DNA of 64,000 nt from NCBI GenBank assembly GCA_003166955.1, contig PMUI01000085.1:96854-160853 (forward strand). Reading direction: 5' to 3'. How positions within the stretch are numbered: the stretch's first letter is position 1; every line of letters starts with the position of its first letter. The notes under the pieces were generated by a model. The model did not search any database, was not told the DNA's origin, and was given only the letters and a program-made list of their open reading frames with translations. The translations under genes were made by a program, and so were the position numbers. This DNA comes from Acidobacterium sp. Its GTDB lineage: Bacteria; Acidobacteriota; Terriglobia; Terriglobales; Acidobacteriaceae. Positions 14,889 through 23,423 of the stretch are shown piece by piece.

Positions 14889-16235
14889 CTAGGTTGCGGA
14901 GGAATCGTCGTCGACTGCGGTGTCGTCTGCCGGGGCTTCCTCTGCGGGAGCGTCATCCACCGGAGCCTCTTCTGCAGGAGCCTCCTCCGCCGGAGCATCA
15001 TCGACCGGGGTATCGGTGGAGACTTCCGAGGAGGGATCGGTCTGGGCTAACTCGTCGCCGTGTTCGCCCGCTTCTCCGGCAGTGTCGGCTTCTCCCTGTG
15101 CGGTGTCCGCGGCCGCCGAGTAGATCGCGGCGTCGTCCGGATTCCCGGAGTCAGCGTAACTCTGAGCCGTCGCCGCGTTCTGATCGGCGGTTTGCTGATC
15201 CCAGTTAGCCCAGCTTTCGTTCTGGGTTTCGTCATAGGCGGTGCCGGAGTGGTCGGTGCCGCCGGCATTGTCATCCGCGCTCTGGGTGGTGGTTTCGGCT
15301 TGCCAGGCATCGTTCTCAGCGGTTGCGTAATCGCCCGAGGCGGCGGCCTGTCCCTCTGCCGTTTCGTCCTGCTGGGCTGTTGCCTGCTGGTCCGCAGCGG
15401 CGCCCAGCTGGGTGGAGTCGGAGCCGTCGAGCATGCTGGTGTCGCCCGCCTGGCCGGCCTCGGTTTCCGCCTGGGCGCGATCTTCCGACGCCGTCGCGTA
15501 GTCGCCCGAAGCGACGGCGGCGTCGGCCGACTGCTGATCGGAGGTCGCTGAAGCGGCAGCGGCAGCAGCGTCGGGGTCGACGGAATCGGTCGCCGGAGCA
15601 TCGGGATCGGCGCTGCCCACTGTGGTGGTGGGATCCGTCCCCGTAGTGTCGGTCGAGCTGGTGTCGGTGGAGGAGATGGTCCCGGTATCCGTGGGGTCGG
15701 CAGTGCCAACTTCGCCGGTTGTAGGGGCGTCGGTTCCTGGGTCCGCGTAACCTGTTGGGTCATCGGTGCCGGTCGCCGTTGCGGTTCCGTCGCCGTAGCC
15801 GGTCCCGGTTCCGTCCCCGTAGCCGGTTCCGTCGGTGCCGGAGGCTGTACCCGGATCGGCGAAGCCTACTGGCCCATCGGATCCGGACCCGGTTTCGTCT
15901 CCAGTTCCGGTTCCGTCACCCGATCCAGTTCCGGTTCCGTCGCTGTAGCCGGTTGCGGTTCCATCCGAGGACCCTGTGCCGTCGCCTGTGCCGTCGGTGG
16001 CGGTGATATCGCTGGCGGGTTCGACGATGACGACTTCTTCGACCACACCTTCGGCAGTTGCGGCCGAGCCGGTGGCGGTACCGTTACTACCGATCGGATC
16101 GAGGATGACGTCAATGATTTCTTCCGTCACCGATCCGGAGCCCGAGGAACTGGTGGAGTCGCCGGAGATCGCGGCCGCGGTGGAGGCGTCCTCGGGAACA
16201 ATGACTTCGATCACATTCGTGTTGTCGTCTGGCAT
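14889..16235 (-). CDS. Acidic low-complexity protein, 448 residues
   Basis: Composition is dominated by Thr, Gly, Asp, Ser, Ala and Glu. Residues about 80-200 are degenerate GDGTGTG / YGDGTGTG units, followed by an Ala/Gln/Glu/Asp-rich region with DYATAENDAWQAE-type repeats and a tail of APAEEAP / VDDAPAEEAP units. There is no signal peptide or membrane segment, and it is strongly acidic. It resembles disordered or structural repeat proteins and belongs to no family I recognise. The repetitive DNA gives long open frames in other phases. Confidence 0.6.
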   Translation of the reverse strand: MPDDNTNVIEVIVPEDASTAAAISGDSTSSSGSGSVTEEIIDVILDPIGSNGTATGSAATAEGVVEEVVIVEPASDITATDGTGDGTGSSDGTATGYSDGTGTGSGDGTGTGDETGSGSDGPVGFADPGTASGTDGTGYGDGTGTGYGDGTATATGTDDPTGYADPGTDAPTTGEVGTADPTDTGTISSTDTSSTDTTGTDPTTTVGSADPDAPATDSVDPDAAAAAASATSDQQSADAAVASGDYATASEDRAQAETEAGQAGDTSMLDGSDSTQLGAAADQQATAQQDETAEGQAAASGDYATAENDAWQAETTTQSADDNAGGTDHSGTAYDETQNESWANWDQQTADQNAATAQSYADSGNPDDAAIYSAAADTAQGEADTAGEAGEHGDELAQTDPSSEVSTDTPVDDAPAEEAPAEEAPVDDAPAEEAPADDTAVDDDSSAT

Positions 16236-16265
16236 GGCTCAACCTCGCTTGATGTGGTCACCCAA

Positions 16266-17795
16266 TCACTTGCCGGCAGCGGAGGCCGCCGGTGGCTGGG
16301 CTACAGATTTTGTTGGCGCGCCCGCGGGGGCCGGGGAGGGAGCAGCCGGCCTGGGGCGCAACGTCATAATGTTCTGGCATTGAGGACAACGGATGTTCAA
16401 TGAAGATTTACCGCGCAAGACGGCGAGCGGAACCCGCATGGCGGCCTGACATTTGTTGCAAACCACGCGAATGGAGTCGGCGGGCGGTGGCGGCGGGGCG
16501 GCTGCTTTAGCCGGGGCATGCGTCGCAGGGCGTGGGGGCGGAGCGGGTTGCGGAAGAGGGGCGAACTGTTTGCGGGCGGCCTGGATACTCTGGCCCCATT
16601 GCATGAGGTTCGGCTCGCGGCCTGCCTGGCCGAGCAACCGGAGGCGGCGGGTGGTGTACATGGAGGAGGAGGTGGTCATTTCGGAAAGACGTGTCATGCT
16701 GTCATTGCTGGCGTCTTCCTGCTTCATCCATTCTTCGATGTTGACCTGCTTGAGGAGGCGGGCCGATTTAATGGCCCAGGCCAGGAGAACGCGACGGGCG
16801 AGGCCTTCGTCCCCGACAGCGAGCAGGCCGGCGCGGTCCGCGGTGATTTCAGATTGACGGGCCCAGGCCATGAGGGGCATATCGACCGCGCCTTCCACCA
16901 GCTTGGTAGGACTCAGGACGCCCATGATTCCCTGAGAGAGGGGGCCGGTGTGGGTGCCGTCGCCGCCGGTGAGGAAACGGGTAGCAGTCTTGAAAAGAGC
17001 GTGGCCGGCGCTGCAGTGTCCCATCTCACGGGCCAGCACGAAGAGCAGTTCTTCGTTCTGGAAGTTATTGAGGATGGCTGTGCCGAGGACGATGAAGGCG
17101 CTGTTATCGGAGCCGAAGGTGTAGGTATTCCACTGTTGATCGCCGGAGATGTAGACGTCGGGCATGGCGGACAAGCCAAGAATGCGGGCGGCAAGAACGG
17201 CGAGCCTCCACACATCGGGCAACTGCCGAGGGCCGAGGCGGATGCCGTTGAAGGTCGATTCGATCCAGGGGCGGCCCACTTTTTCGGAGATGGAGCGAAG
17301 GGCAGAGTGGAGCGCGGTGATCTTTTGCAGCTTGGCCATCGCCTGGCCGTCCTGGGCCCACAGAAAGACGGAGCGATCCAGATGGTAGCCGGGAAACAGG
17401 GGACGCAGCCAGCCACATCCTGAGCAGATGACCTCGGCTGCGGCGAGGCGAGCGCCGCTGCCGCCGCAGACGTTGCATACCGGAGCCGGCTGGGGCAACG
17501 GCATGGAGGGCGCAAGGGGCTGGGCGAAGGGCGCGGGGGCGGATGCCGCATTGGGTGTCGGCACGTGGGGACTGGGCGTCGAGACGGATGCCGCGGGAGG
17601 CTGCATGAAGGATGGCACGGCGGGCGAAGGCTGGGCAGGCGACGGTTGGGCAGAAACCGGGGTTGCTGCCACGGGAGATGCCTGGCCCGCCGGGGGCATC
17701 ACGAGCTGGGTCCCACAAAATTTACAGAATCGCGACCCCGGCGTCCCGGCACCGTGTCCCTGCGGACAGACGGGGGCTACAGCGGTGGTGGCCAT
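16266..17795 (-). CDS. M48-like protein with zinc ribbons and altered metalloprotease motif
   Basis: A 509-residue protein. An N-terminal zinc ribbon (C-P-Q-G-H...CKFCG, residues 10-28), a Pro-rich linker, a CxxC pair (107-127), an M48/HtpX-like domain (about 165-390) and a C-terminal Cys ribbon (VCNKCQ...RCPQCQ) are visible. Where M48 enzymes have HExxH, this protein has R256-E-M-G-H260. The rest of the helix and the SEITADRAG segment (third ligand region) remain. The lost first His (codon at 17028-17030) suggests an inactive or metal-poor protein, unless another residue substitutes. Confidence 0.75.
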   Translation of the reverse strand: MATTAVAPVCPQGHGAGTPGSRFCKFCGTQLVMPPAGQASPVAATPVSAQPSPAQPSPAVPSFMQPPAASVSTPSPHVPTPNAASAPAPFAQPLAPSMPLPQPAPVCNVCGGSGARLAAAEVICSGCGWLRPLFPGYHLDRSVFLWAQDGQAMAKLQKITALHSALRSISEKVGRPWIESTFNGIRLGPRQLPDVWRLAVLAARILGLSAMPDVYISGDQQWNTYTFGSDNSAFIVLGTAILNNFQNEELLFVLAREMGHCSAGHALFKTATRFLTGGDGTHTGPLSQGIMGVLSPTKLVEGAVDMPLMAWARQSEITADRAGLLAVGDEGLARRVLLAWAIKSARLLKQVNIEEWMKQEDASNDSMTRLSEMTTSSSMYTTRRLRLLGQAGREPNLMQWGQSIQAARKQFAPLPQPAPPPRPATHAPAKAAAPPPPPADSIRVVCNKCQAAMRVPLAVLRGKSSLNIRCPQCQNIMTLRPRPAAPSPAPAGAPTKSVAQPPAASAAGK

Positions 17796-18133
17796 CAGGC
17801 CTCCTCAGTGTTCGCACCCCAGCCCTGCAGTGAGCGAGCGACTGGCTCCCCCGAGTTTGAATATCCATCTCAGGAAGTAAACAACAGTCGCAGCAAGCAG
17901 TACTCTAACCGGTTTTTTTCGGATCGCGACAAAAATGTTGTGCGATATTTTGAACTCTACTAATCGGTACTGTGCGTAACCATTTCTCTGGGTACGCCAG
18001 GAAGATGGCTGTCTCGATTGTGGTCACATCGAACGGCAAGTCCATCGTCTTTGCCGCTCGGAAGTATCCGACGGTCAGGGTCCGGCTACGCTGTTGTCGA
18101 TTATCGGGTTTTCGTCGATATTGCGAGGGATTT
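17796..18133. other. Spacer between the M48-like gene and the diguanylate cyclase gene
   Basis: 338 bases with no supported gene. It is AT-richer around 17900-17960. The minus strand carries TTGTCG and TTAGAG about 18 bases apart, a candidate promoter for the M48-like gene. Nothing else was recognised. Confidence 0.3.
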
Positions 18134-19423
18134 TCAGGTGGTGCTGAGAACCCTGGTCTGGTCATCCCGGAAGGAACGATCCGCAACAGCACTCTGGCCG
18201 CCGACGTGGACGCGGTTACGGCCCAGCCGCTTCGCGCAGTAGAGGGCCTCGTCCGCCTGCTGAATCAGATCTTCGACCAGCGTCGCGCCGTCATGGGATG
18301 CCACACCCAGACTGCAGGTAACCGTGAGCGGGCCGGAAGCCGTCACAAACGGCGACTCCGCGATAGCGCGCCGGAAGTCCTCCGCGCGCTGGATGCCGTT
18401 CATCGGTGAACAACCCGAAAGAACAATCAGGAATTCCTCGCCGCCATAGCGCCCGGCAAAATCATAGTGACGCATGAGCTGGGCGATGCGCTGAGCCGCT
18501 TCCCGGAGCACGGTATCCCCGGTCAGATGGCCATAGGTGTCATTGACGGCTTTGAAGTGGTCCAGGTCGATCATCACGACTGTTATGGGCAGATGATCGC
18601 GCTGCGCCCGGGAAATCTCTCTATCCAACATTGTGAAGATCGCCCTGCGATTCCAGAAATCCGTCAGGCTATCGGTGAGTGCCTGCTCTTTTAACGCGCG
18701 CTGCGCGTCGTCGGCGACTTTTTTGGCAAGCTGCAGTTCACCCTTTGCCTGGTTCACCTGCTCTTCGAGCTTGTGGGCACGCTGAATGAGGTTGTGAACG
18801 CGGAGCTTGTAGAGAGTGAAAGCGAGGAGTGCGAGGAGAATCGCGCACATGCCGCGGAACGATGTGGTTTGCCAATACTGAGGGAGCACCAGGACAGGAA
18901 GGCTCGTCACGCCTGGCCCCGAGGTATTGCCGGCATCCGTTTCTTCGAGCTCGAACATGTAGTGGCCCGGCGGCAGCTTGTTGTAGATGGCCCGGCGCTC
19001 TTTTCCGGCGTCTGTCCAGTCCAGGTCGAGACCGAGGAGCCGGTAGCTGAGGTGGGCGCGATCGGGAGCGACGGATTCGGGAGCGGCGAATTGAATTTCC
19101 AGATTGCCGCTGCCCGGACCGGCAGTCACTCCCTGATCGAAGGAGAGCGGTCCCTGATTAAATTGCACTTGCTCAATCAGCGGCCGAGGACGGTTGGTAC
19201 GCACCTGGGGGTGCGCGACATCGACGGCAGAACAAACCGGCGCCAGAACACCGAACAGGACGCCAAACAGCAGGAGGATGGGGAGACAGAGCTTCGTGGG
19301 CTTGACGAGAGCGGGCGAGGAGCGGCGCCGGCTTGCCGGAGGGAATCCGGAAGGCGGCAGCGACACTCGAACCTGTTGGGTCCGGCGAGAGCGATCATCG
19401 GGCCAAACGAATCCAGCGAGCAT
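18134..19423 (-). CDS. Membrane-bound diguanylate cyclase with Y_Y_Y-type sensor domain
   Basis: A 429-residue protein. A signal-anchor-like segment (CLPILLLFGVLFGVLAPV, about 46-64) is followed by a periplasmic beta domain resembling the Y_Y_Y module (YRLLGLDLDWTD, PGHYMFELE; about 75-180). A transmembrane helix (about 190-210), a coiled-coil and a GGDEF domain complete it. The active site is GGEEF and an RxxD inhibitory site (RHYD) lies five residues before it, so c-di-GMP synthesis with product inhibition is expected. The beta-propeller that usually precedes Y_Y_Y is absent. The true start may be downstream of 19423. Confidence 0.85.
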   Translation of the reverse strand: MLAGFVWPDDRSRRTQQVRVSLPPSGFPPASRRRSSPALVKPTKLCLPILLLFGVLFGVLAPVCSAVDVAHPQVRTNRPRPLIEQVQFNQGPLSFDQGVTAGPGSGNLEIQFAAPESVAPDRAHLSYRLLGLDLDWTDAGKERRAIYNKLPPGHYMFELEETDAGNTSGPGVTSLPVLVLPQYWQTTSFRGMCAILLALLAFTLYKLRVHNLIQRAHKLEEQVNQAKGELQLAKKVADDAQRALKEQALTDSLTDFWNRRAIFTMLDREISRAQRDHLPITVVMIDLDHFKAVNDTYGHLTGDTVLREAAQRIAQLMRHYDFAGRYGGEEFLIVLSGCSPMNGIQRAEDFRRAIAESPFVTASGPLTVTCSLGVASHDGATLVEDLIQQADEALYCAKRLGRNRVHVGGQSAVADRSFRDDQTRVLSTT

Positions 19424-19694
19424 AGACCTAACGCCAGTCAGGCTGACGCACCCCCCTCATGTGCTGTCCTCAAGCCGGATCAGCCGATCAGGCCTTCAGG
19501 CTGGACACGGTCACCGCAGTCACCAGCAACCGCGCGGCTTCCGTCGATCCCGGCGGTCACGCCGTATCGAAGAAATGATCGGCGATGAGGCCCTGTCTCG
19601 GCCATACAACTTAAGATCAGGCCGGTTGCACCATCGGCGACAAACCGCGCGAGGACTCCAGGAGAACTCTGATCAGTCCATCGAGAAATTCCCT

Positions 19695-19749
19695 CAGGGG
19701 CTGAAGCCTGTAATTTTCTTGGGCCTTACGGCACAGCTGAAGCTGTGCC
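19695..19749. repeat. REP-like palindromic intergenic element
   Basis: Contains the imperfect palindrome CAGGGGCTGAAGCCTG (19695-19710) and the perfect 20-base palindrome GGCACAGCTGAAGCTGTGCC (19730-19749). It lies in the 400-base spacer at 19424-19822, where no gene is supported. Compact paired palindromes of this type recur in acidobacterial spacers as far as I recall. Only one copy is present here. Confidence 0.5.
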
Positions 19750-19822
19750 CCTTCAAAGCTGGCGCCTTGATCAGAGATTCCATCCAGTGCGGGTGAGCGG
19801 TGGTCGGGCCATTCGGCGTTCG

Positions 19823-20242
19823 TTAGTCGATGTCGAGTTCGGATTTGGCGAGTGCGGCGATTTGCGGGCGGCTCGGTTGCCAGACCCCCCAGACCGCGGC
19901 GCACCAGGCGCTGATCATGGCGTCGCGCGCGGGGCTAGGGGCGGCGGCAAGAACGCCGGCGACGGTAATGGAAGCGGGTTGCGTGGGCAGCAGGAAGCGC
20001 GGCCATTGTTTGCGGCGCCGGGCCATGCGCATGTGGGCGAGCTGCACCTGACGGCCGGTGAAGTTTTTCTCCAGATGCAGATAAAGGCCGATGAGGGCGA
20101 AGGCGACGGCGATGGGCCTGGTGCCTGCGTCCGCGTGCTGGGCAGTGAAGGCGTCGAAGCTGTTCTGATGGAGGAAGGCCGGATCGGGGTGGGCCAGGGT
20201 GTAGAAGGAGAGCTCGCGGAAGAGGACCTGGTCGGAAGGCAA
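19823..20242 (-). CDS. DUF5946 family protein
   Basis: A 139-residue protein with the DUF5946 pattern: LSFYTLAHPDPAFLHQN at the N-terminus, IAVAFALIGLYLHLEKNFTGRQVQLAHMRMARRRKQWPRF, and RDAMISAWCAAVW near the end. The family has no known function. The first codon would be TTG at 20242 with no clear Shine-Dalgarno sequence, and no in-frame ATG exists before residue 70, so the start is uncertain. It directly follows a strong hairpin. Confidence 0.65.
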   Translation of the reverse strand: MPSDQVLFRELSFYTLAHPDPAFLHQNSFDAFTAQHADAGTRPIAVAFALIGLYLHLEKNFTGRQVQLAHMRMARRRKQWPRFLLPTQPASITVAGVLAAAPSPARDAMISAWCAAVWGVWQPSRPQIAALAKSELDID

Positions 20243-20244
20243 AG

Positions 20245-20275
20245 GGACCGGACGGGATGGTGGTGCGTCCGGTCC
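20245..20275 (-). terminator. Ten-base-pair hairpin downstream of the Ig-like gene
   Basis: GGACCGGACG and CGTCCGGTCC form a perfect 10-bp stem with an 11-base loop, 15 bases past the Ig-like gene stop. On the minus strand it is followed by CTTTG, a weak T tract. Probable terminator for the Ig-like gene, separating it from the DUF5946 gene. Confidence 0.55.
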
Positions 20276-20289
20276 TATCTTAGCGCCGC

Positions 20290-21594
20290 TTACCAGCGAT
20301 AGATGGTCAGGTTGTCAATGTAGACGGTGGCCTGTCCGTTGCCCATGCCATCGATCTGGAAGTTGGTAAGCAGGGAGGGAGCCCATCCGAGAGCGAATGC
20401 GGAGTTGACGGTGGCGTTGATGTTCTGCTGGAGGTCATCGAGCCATACCGACTGATAGTCGATGTTGCCGGAGTTGTCGCGGGAGTAGCTGACCTGGACG
20501 TGATGCCAGGTGTTGATGCTCCACTGGCGGGGATTGCAGTACTGGTTCGACCTGACCCAGGTATCGACGGGGTTCTGGGGTGTGCCTTTGTTGGCGGTGT
20601 AGTCCCAGGTGTTGTTCCAGCCATCGCACTGGAAGCCGAAGATGGCGGTTTGGCCGTTGGGCATGGTCTGGTTGGTGTCCATTTCGATATTGGCCAGGGT
20701 GGTGGAAGGGCTCTGGATGTAAATCCAGGTGTCGTAGAGGAAGTTGGTGGAGACGTTGTCGTCGCCGAAGGAGACCCAGTAGCGCTCGTCGCCGTTATTG
20801 GTGTAGCTGGCGACGAACATGCGGGCGGTGCCGGTGAGGGAGGGCGAGGCAACGAGGCTCATGGCGCCGCTGGAACTGCCCTGAGCGCCGCTGTCGTTGG
20901 CATCGATCCAGCCGGATAGGGTGTCAATGTTGGCGACCTTGAGGGCGGAGGAGGGAATGATGGCGCCAAGGGCGGGGCCGGTGACGTTGATAGCCTCATC
21001 CGTGACGCAGGAACCGCCGCCGCTGCCCCATGCCTTGACATGGAGCGTGTGCGCGCCGTCGGGAGCGCTGATGGAGGTGTTGATGTAGTTCGCGTAGACG
21101 ATGGTGGTGCTGGAGCTGCTGTCGAAGGAGTAGCCCATGGCGCTGGTGGAGCCTCCAGTGCAGGTGGGGGCGCTGGCGGAGAGGGTCAAGGGCGAGGTGA
21201 CGCTGGCTCCGCTGGAGGGGCTGCTGACGGAAACTTCCGGAGACGCTGGGAGCGTGGGCGCAGTGGCGGTGGTGACGGTGATGGCCACGTCGGTGACGCA
21301 GGAAGCGCCCTGGTTGCCCCAGGATTTGACGTGCAGGGTGTGGGCGCCGGTGGAGGCGGTGACGCTGGCGTTAACGGAGGCGCCGTAGACGATGGTGGTG
21401 GTGGGGCTGTTGTCGAGCGAGTAGCCCATGGCGGCGATGGGCGCCGAGGAGCAGGATGAAGCGTTGGCGGAAAGTGTGAAGGGGGAACTGACAGTCGAGC
21501 CGTTGGCGGGGCCGCTGACGGTGGGGTTGGCAAAGGCGGTGGCGGCGAGGAGTGGGAGGGAGGCGGAAAAGAGCGCAAACTTACAGATTTTCAT
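20290..21594 (-). CDS. Secreted protein with two Ig-like repeats and a lectin-like C-terminal domain
   Basis: From the ATG at 21594 the protein has 434 residues: a signal peptide (KFALFSASLPLLAATAFA), then two similar repeats of about 90 residues. Each has SxPSSG/SGPANG-S-V-SP-LTLSA, a central MGYS-DxS and AHTLHVK-WG--G-SCVTD. A C-terminal domain (about 220-434) has HVQVSYSRDNSGNIDYQSVWLDD, suggesting a concanavalin-like sandwich. It is probably extracellular. No catalytic motif is recognised. Isolated between a strong hairpin and a long AT-richer spacer. Confidence 0.7.
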   Translation of the reverse strand: MKICKFALFSASLPLLAATAFANPTVSGPANGSTVSSPFTLSANASSCSSAPIAAMGYSLDNSPTTTIVYGASVNASVTASTGAHTLHVKSWGNQGASCVTDVAITVTTATAPTLPASPEVSVSSPSSGASVTSPLTLSASAPTCTGGSTSAMGYSFDSSSSTTIVYANYINTSISAPDGAHTLHVKAWGSGGGSCVTDEAINVTGPALGAIIPSSALKVANIDTLSGWIDANDSGAQGSSSGAMSLVASPSLTGTARMFVASYTNNGDERYWVSFGDDNVSTNFLYDTWIYIQSPSTTLANIEMDTNQTMPNGQTAIFGFQCDGWNNTWDYTANKGTPQNPVDTWVRSNQYCNPRQWSINTWHHVQVSYSRDNSGNIDYQSVWLDDLQQNINATVNSAFALGWAPSLLTNFQIDGMGNGQATVYIDNLTIYRW

Positions 21595-21748
21595 GGCGCG
21601 TGGCACCTAAAGGGTGAATAAATTTGGTCTTGCCTGGCTTGCGATTGACGCCTGGCGCCGGGCCACGTGCGAGCGGGAGCCTCGATCGCGCAGAGGCTCA
21701 CAGGGCTGTTTTGCCGGGACGATTGGCAAAAAACCGCGAGGCGTAAGT

Positions 21749-21764
21749 GGTTACCGTTGTAACC
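21749..21764. promoter_or_regulatory. Palindrome GGTTAC-CGTT-GTAACC
   Basis: A perfect six-base inverted repeat with a four-base centre in the divergent spacer before ppk2. Candidate operator; the regulator is unknown. Confidence 0.35.
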
Positions 21765-21854
21765 ATTTAGGCCCACTCAGAAGAGTCAAGTTAATTACTG
21801 ACCGCATAGTACATCCGCGAAAAGTGAAAGCAAGTGTTTTTTCGAATAAGAGAG

Positions 21855-21872
21855 AGGTTTTCCAGAAAACCT
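21855..21872. promoter_or_regulatory. Palindrome AGGTTTTC-CA-GAAAACCT
   Basis: A perfect eight-base inverted repeat with a two-base centre, about 150 bases upstream of the ppk2 start. The two-base centre makes a protein-binding site more likely than an RNA hairpin. Confidence 0.35.
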
Positions 21873-22021
21873 TAGTAACCGGCAGGCAACGTTTTGCCGC
21901 GAACGTGAAGTTCTTACCGGCTTCGCACTTTCCACCGTAGAAATTTTGCCGATAAGGCAGAGTGCCGGGAGCCGGACGCAGGCGTGGAGTGCGTGGGTGA
22001 GGATCCGGCGGGGGGAATGCG

Positions 22022-22861
22022 GTGACGAAAGGCGAGAAGAGGCGGGGTTTGAAAAAGGGGAAGCAGGGAAACGTCGCAGCGAAGGGAGGGGAGTACGGTT
22101 GCAGCTACGAAAAGGAACTGCGGCGGTTACAAATTGAGCTGGTGAAGTTGCAGGAGTGGATCCGGCACGAGGGACTGCGGGTGGTGGTGCTATTCGAGGG
22201 GCGGGACGCGGCGGGCAAGGGCGGGGCGATCAAGAGAATTACCGAGACGCTGAATCCGCGCATCTGCCGGGTGGTGGCGCTGGGCACGCCTACGGAGCGG
22301 GAGAAGACGCAGTGGTATTTCCAGCGGTACGTGGCGCACCTGCCCGGGGCCGGGGAGATGGCGCTGTTCGACCGGAGCTGGTACAACCGCGCGGGCGTGG
22401 AGCGGGTGATGGGCTTCTGCACGGAAGGCGAGTATGGGGAGTTCATGCACAGCTGCCCGGAGTTCGAGCGGATGCTGATCCGGTCGGGGATCATCCTGAT
22501 CAAGTACTGGTTTTCGGTGAGCGATGAGGAACAGGAGCGGCGGTTTCGGGAGCGGATCGAAACGCCGACGAAGCGATGGAAGCTGAGCGCGATGGATCTG
22601 GAATCGCGGCGGCACTGGGCGGATTATTCGCGGGCGAAGGACGAGATGTTCGCGATGACGGACACGCGGCAGGCGCCGTGGTTCGTGGTGGACGCGGAGG
22701 ACAAGAAACGGGCGCGGCTGAATGTGATCCATCATCTGCTGAGCAGGATTGAGTATGGGGAGCTAAAGGCGGAGAAGCTGGAGTTGCCGAAGCTGGACCG
22801 GAAGAAGTACACGCGGCCGCCGATGCACGAGCAGAACTTTATTCCGGCTGTGTACGCGTAG
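22022..22861 (+). CDS. ppk2: Polyphosphate kinase 2
   Basis: A 279-residue class I PPK2. Walker A is EGRDAAGKGGAIKR, the lid and Walker B region read LFDRSWYNRAGVERVMGFC, and the terminal HEQNFIPAVYA is typical. The enzyme moves phosphate between polyphosphate and nucleotides. The start is a GTG preceded by a G-rich run at suitable distance. The first 30 residues are basic and variable. The TAG stop overlaps the first base of a heptad array. Confidence 0.93.
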   Translation: MTKGEKRRGLKKGKQGNVAAKGGEYGCSYEKELRRLQIELVKLQEWIRHEGLRVVVLFEGRDAAGKGGAIKRITETLNPRICRVVALGTPTEREKTQWYFQRYVAHLPGAGEMALFDRSWYNRAGVERVMGFCTEGEYGEFMHSCPEFERMLIRSGIILIKYWFSVSDEEQERRFRERIETPTKRWKLSAMDLESRRHWADYSRAKDEMFAMTDTRQAPWFVVDAEDKKRARLNVIHHLLSRIEYGELKAEKLELPKLDRKKYTRPPMHEQNFIPAVYA

Positions 22862-22895
22862 CTGGAAGCTGGAAGCGGGTAGCTGGTAGCTGCTA
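22861..22895. repeat. Heptad tandem array after ppk2
   Basis: Five seven-base units in register (GCTGGAA, GCTGGAA, GCGGGTA, GCTGGTA, GCTGCTA), starting at the last base of the ppk2 stop codon and running into the end of the convergent DUF4440 gene. Confidence 0.75.
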
Positions 22896-23363
22896 AGAGC
22901 TGGTGTGGTCGAGGATGATCTTCCAGCCTGAGGGCTTTTTTTCAAAGATGAGGGAGAAGATGCCGGAGGCATCTCCGCCGCCGGCCTGGGAGCGGGCGAG
23001 GTGGAAGTGGCCGGTGACGACGGCGTGGGTCGGATTGTTTTCGGGACCGAGCATGCGGACGTCGATGCCGCTGAAGTCGAGCTGGCCCATGGCCTCGCGC
23101 GAGACGTAATTGCGCTGGTAGCGGGCGAGGATCATCTGATAGCCGTGTTCGATGGACTTGCCGATGAAGGTGGTCTGGGGCGAGTCGTCGTAGCCGTGCA
23201 TGAAGGTGACGATGTCTCCCTGGTTCCAGGCGGTCTGCTGGTCGGTGAGGACCTGAACGATTTGGGCGCGGATGGCGGCGTCGAGGGATTGGGCGCGAAG
23301 AGTGGGCGCGAGGAGGAGTGCGAGAGCGGCGGGAATCCAGATGCGGCGGACGACCTTGTTCAT
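22893..23363 (-). CDS. Secreted DUF4440 / SnoaL-like protein
   Basis: A 156-residue protein with a signal peptide (IPAALALLLAPTLRAQ) and a small cone-shaped fold of the NTF2/DUF4440 type: VLTDQQTAWNQGDIVTFMHGY at the start and GWKIILDHTSS at the end. Members are ketosteroid-isomerase-like binding or catalytic domains. An exported single-domain form has no fixed role. Convergent with ppk2. Confidence 0.78.
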   Translation of the reverse strand: MNKVVRRIWIPAALALLLAPTLRAQSLDAAIRAQIVQVLTDQQTAWNQGDIVTFMHGYDDSPQTTFIGKSIEHGYQMILARYQRNYVSREAMGQLDFSGIDVRMLGPENNPTHAVVTGHFHLARSQAGGGDASGIFSLIFEKKPSGWKIILDHTSS

Positions 23364-23382
23364 GAGCAGCCTCGAGAAGAGC

Positions 23383-23417
23383 TAGCGGACAGCGTATAGC
23401 GGATAGTGTTCAGCGTC
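23383..23417. repeat. Heptad tandem array before engB
   Basis: Five units (TAGCGGA, CAGCGTA, TAGCGGA, TAGTGTT, CAGCGTC) in the short divergent spacer between the DUF4440 gene and engB, within the likely promoter region. Confidence 0.7.
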
Positions 23418-23423
23418 CAGGTT

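Larger units (their letters stand above)
21607..22021. other. Divergent regulatory spacer between the Ig-like gene and ppk2
   Basis: About 415 bases without a supported gene, less GC-rich than its neighbours. It holds two palindromes listed separately and AT-rich tracts around 21820-21850. It must carry promoters for two divergent genes, but I could not place hexamers with confidence. Confidence 0.4.
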
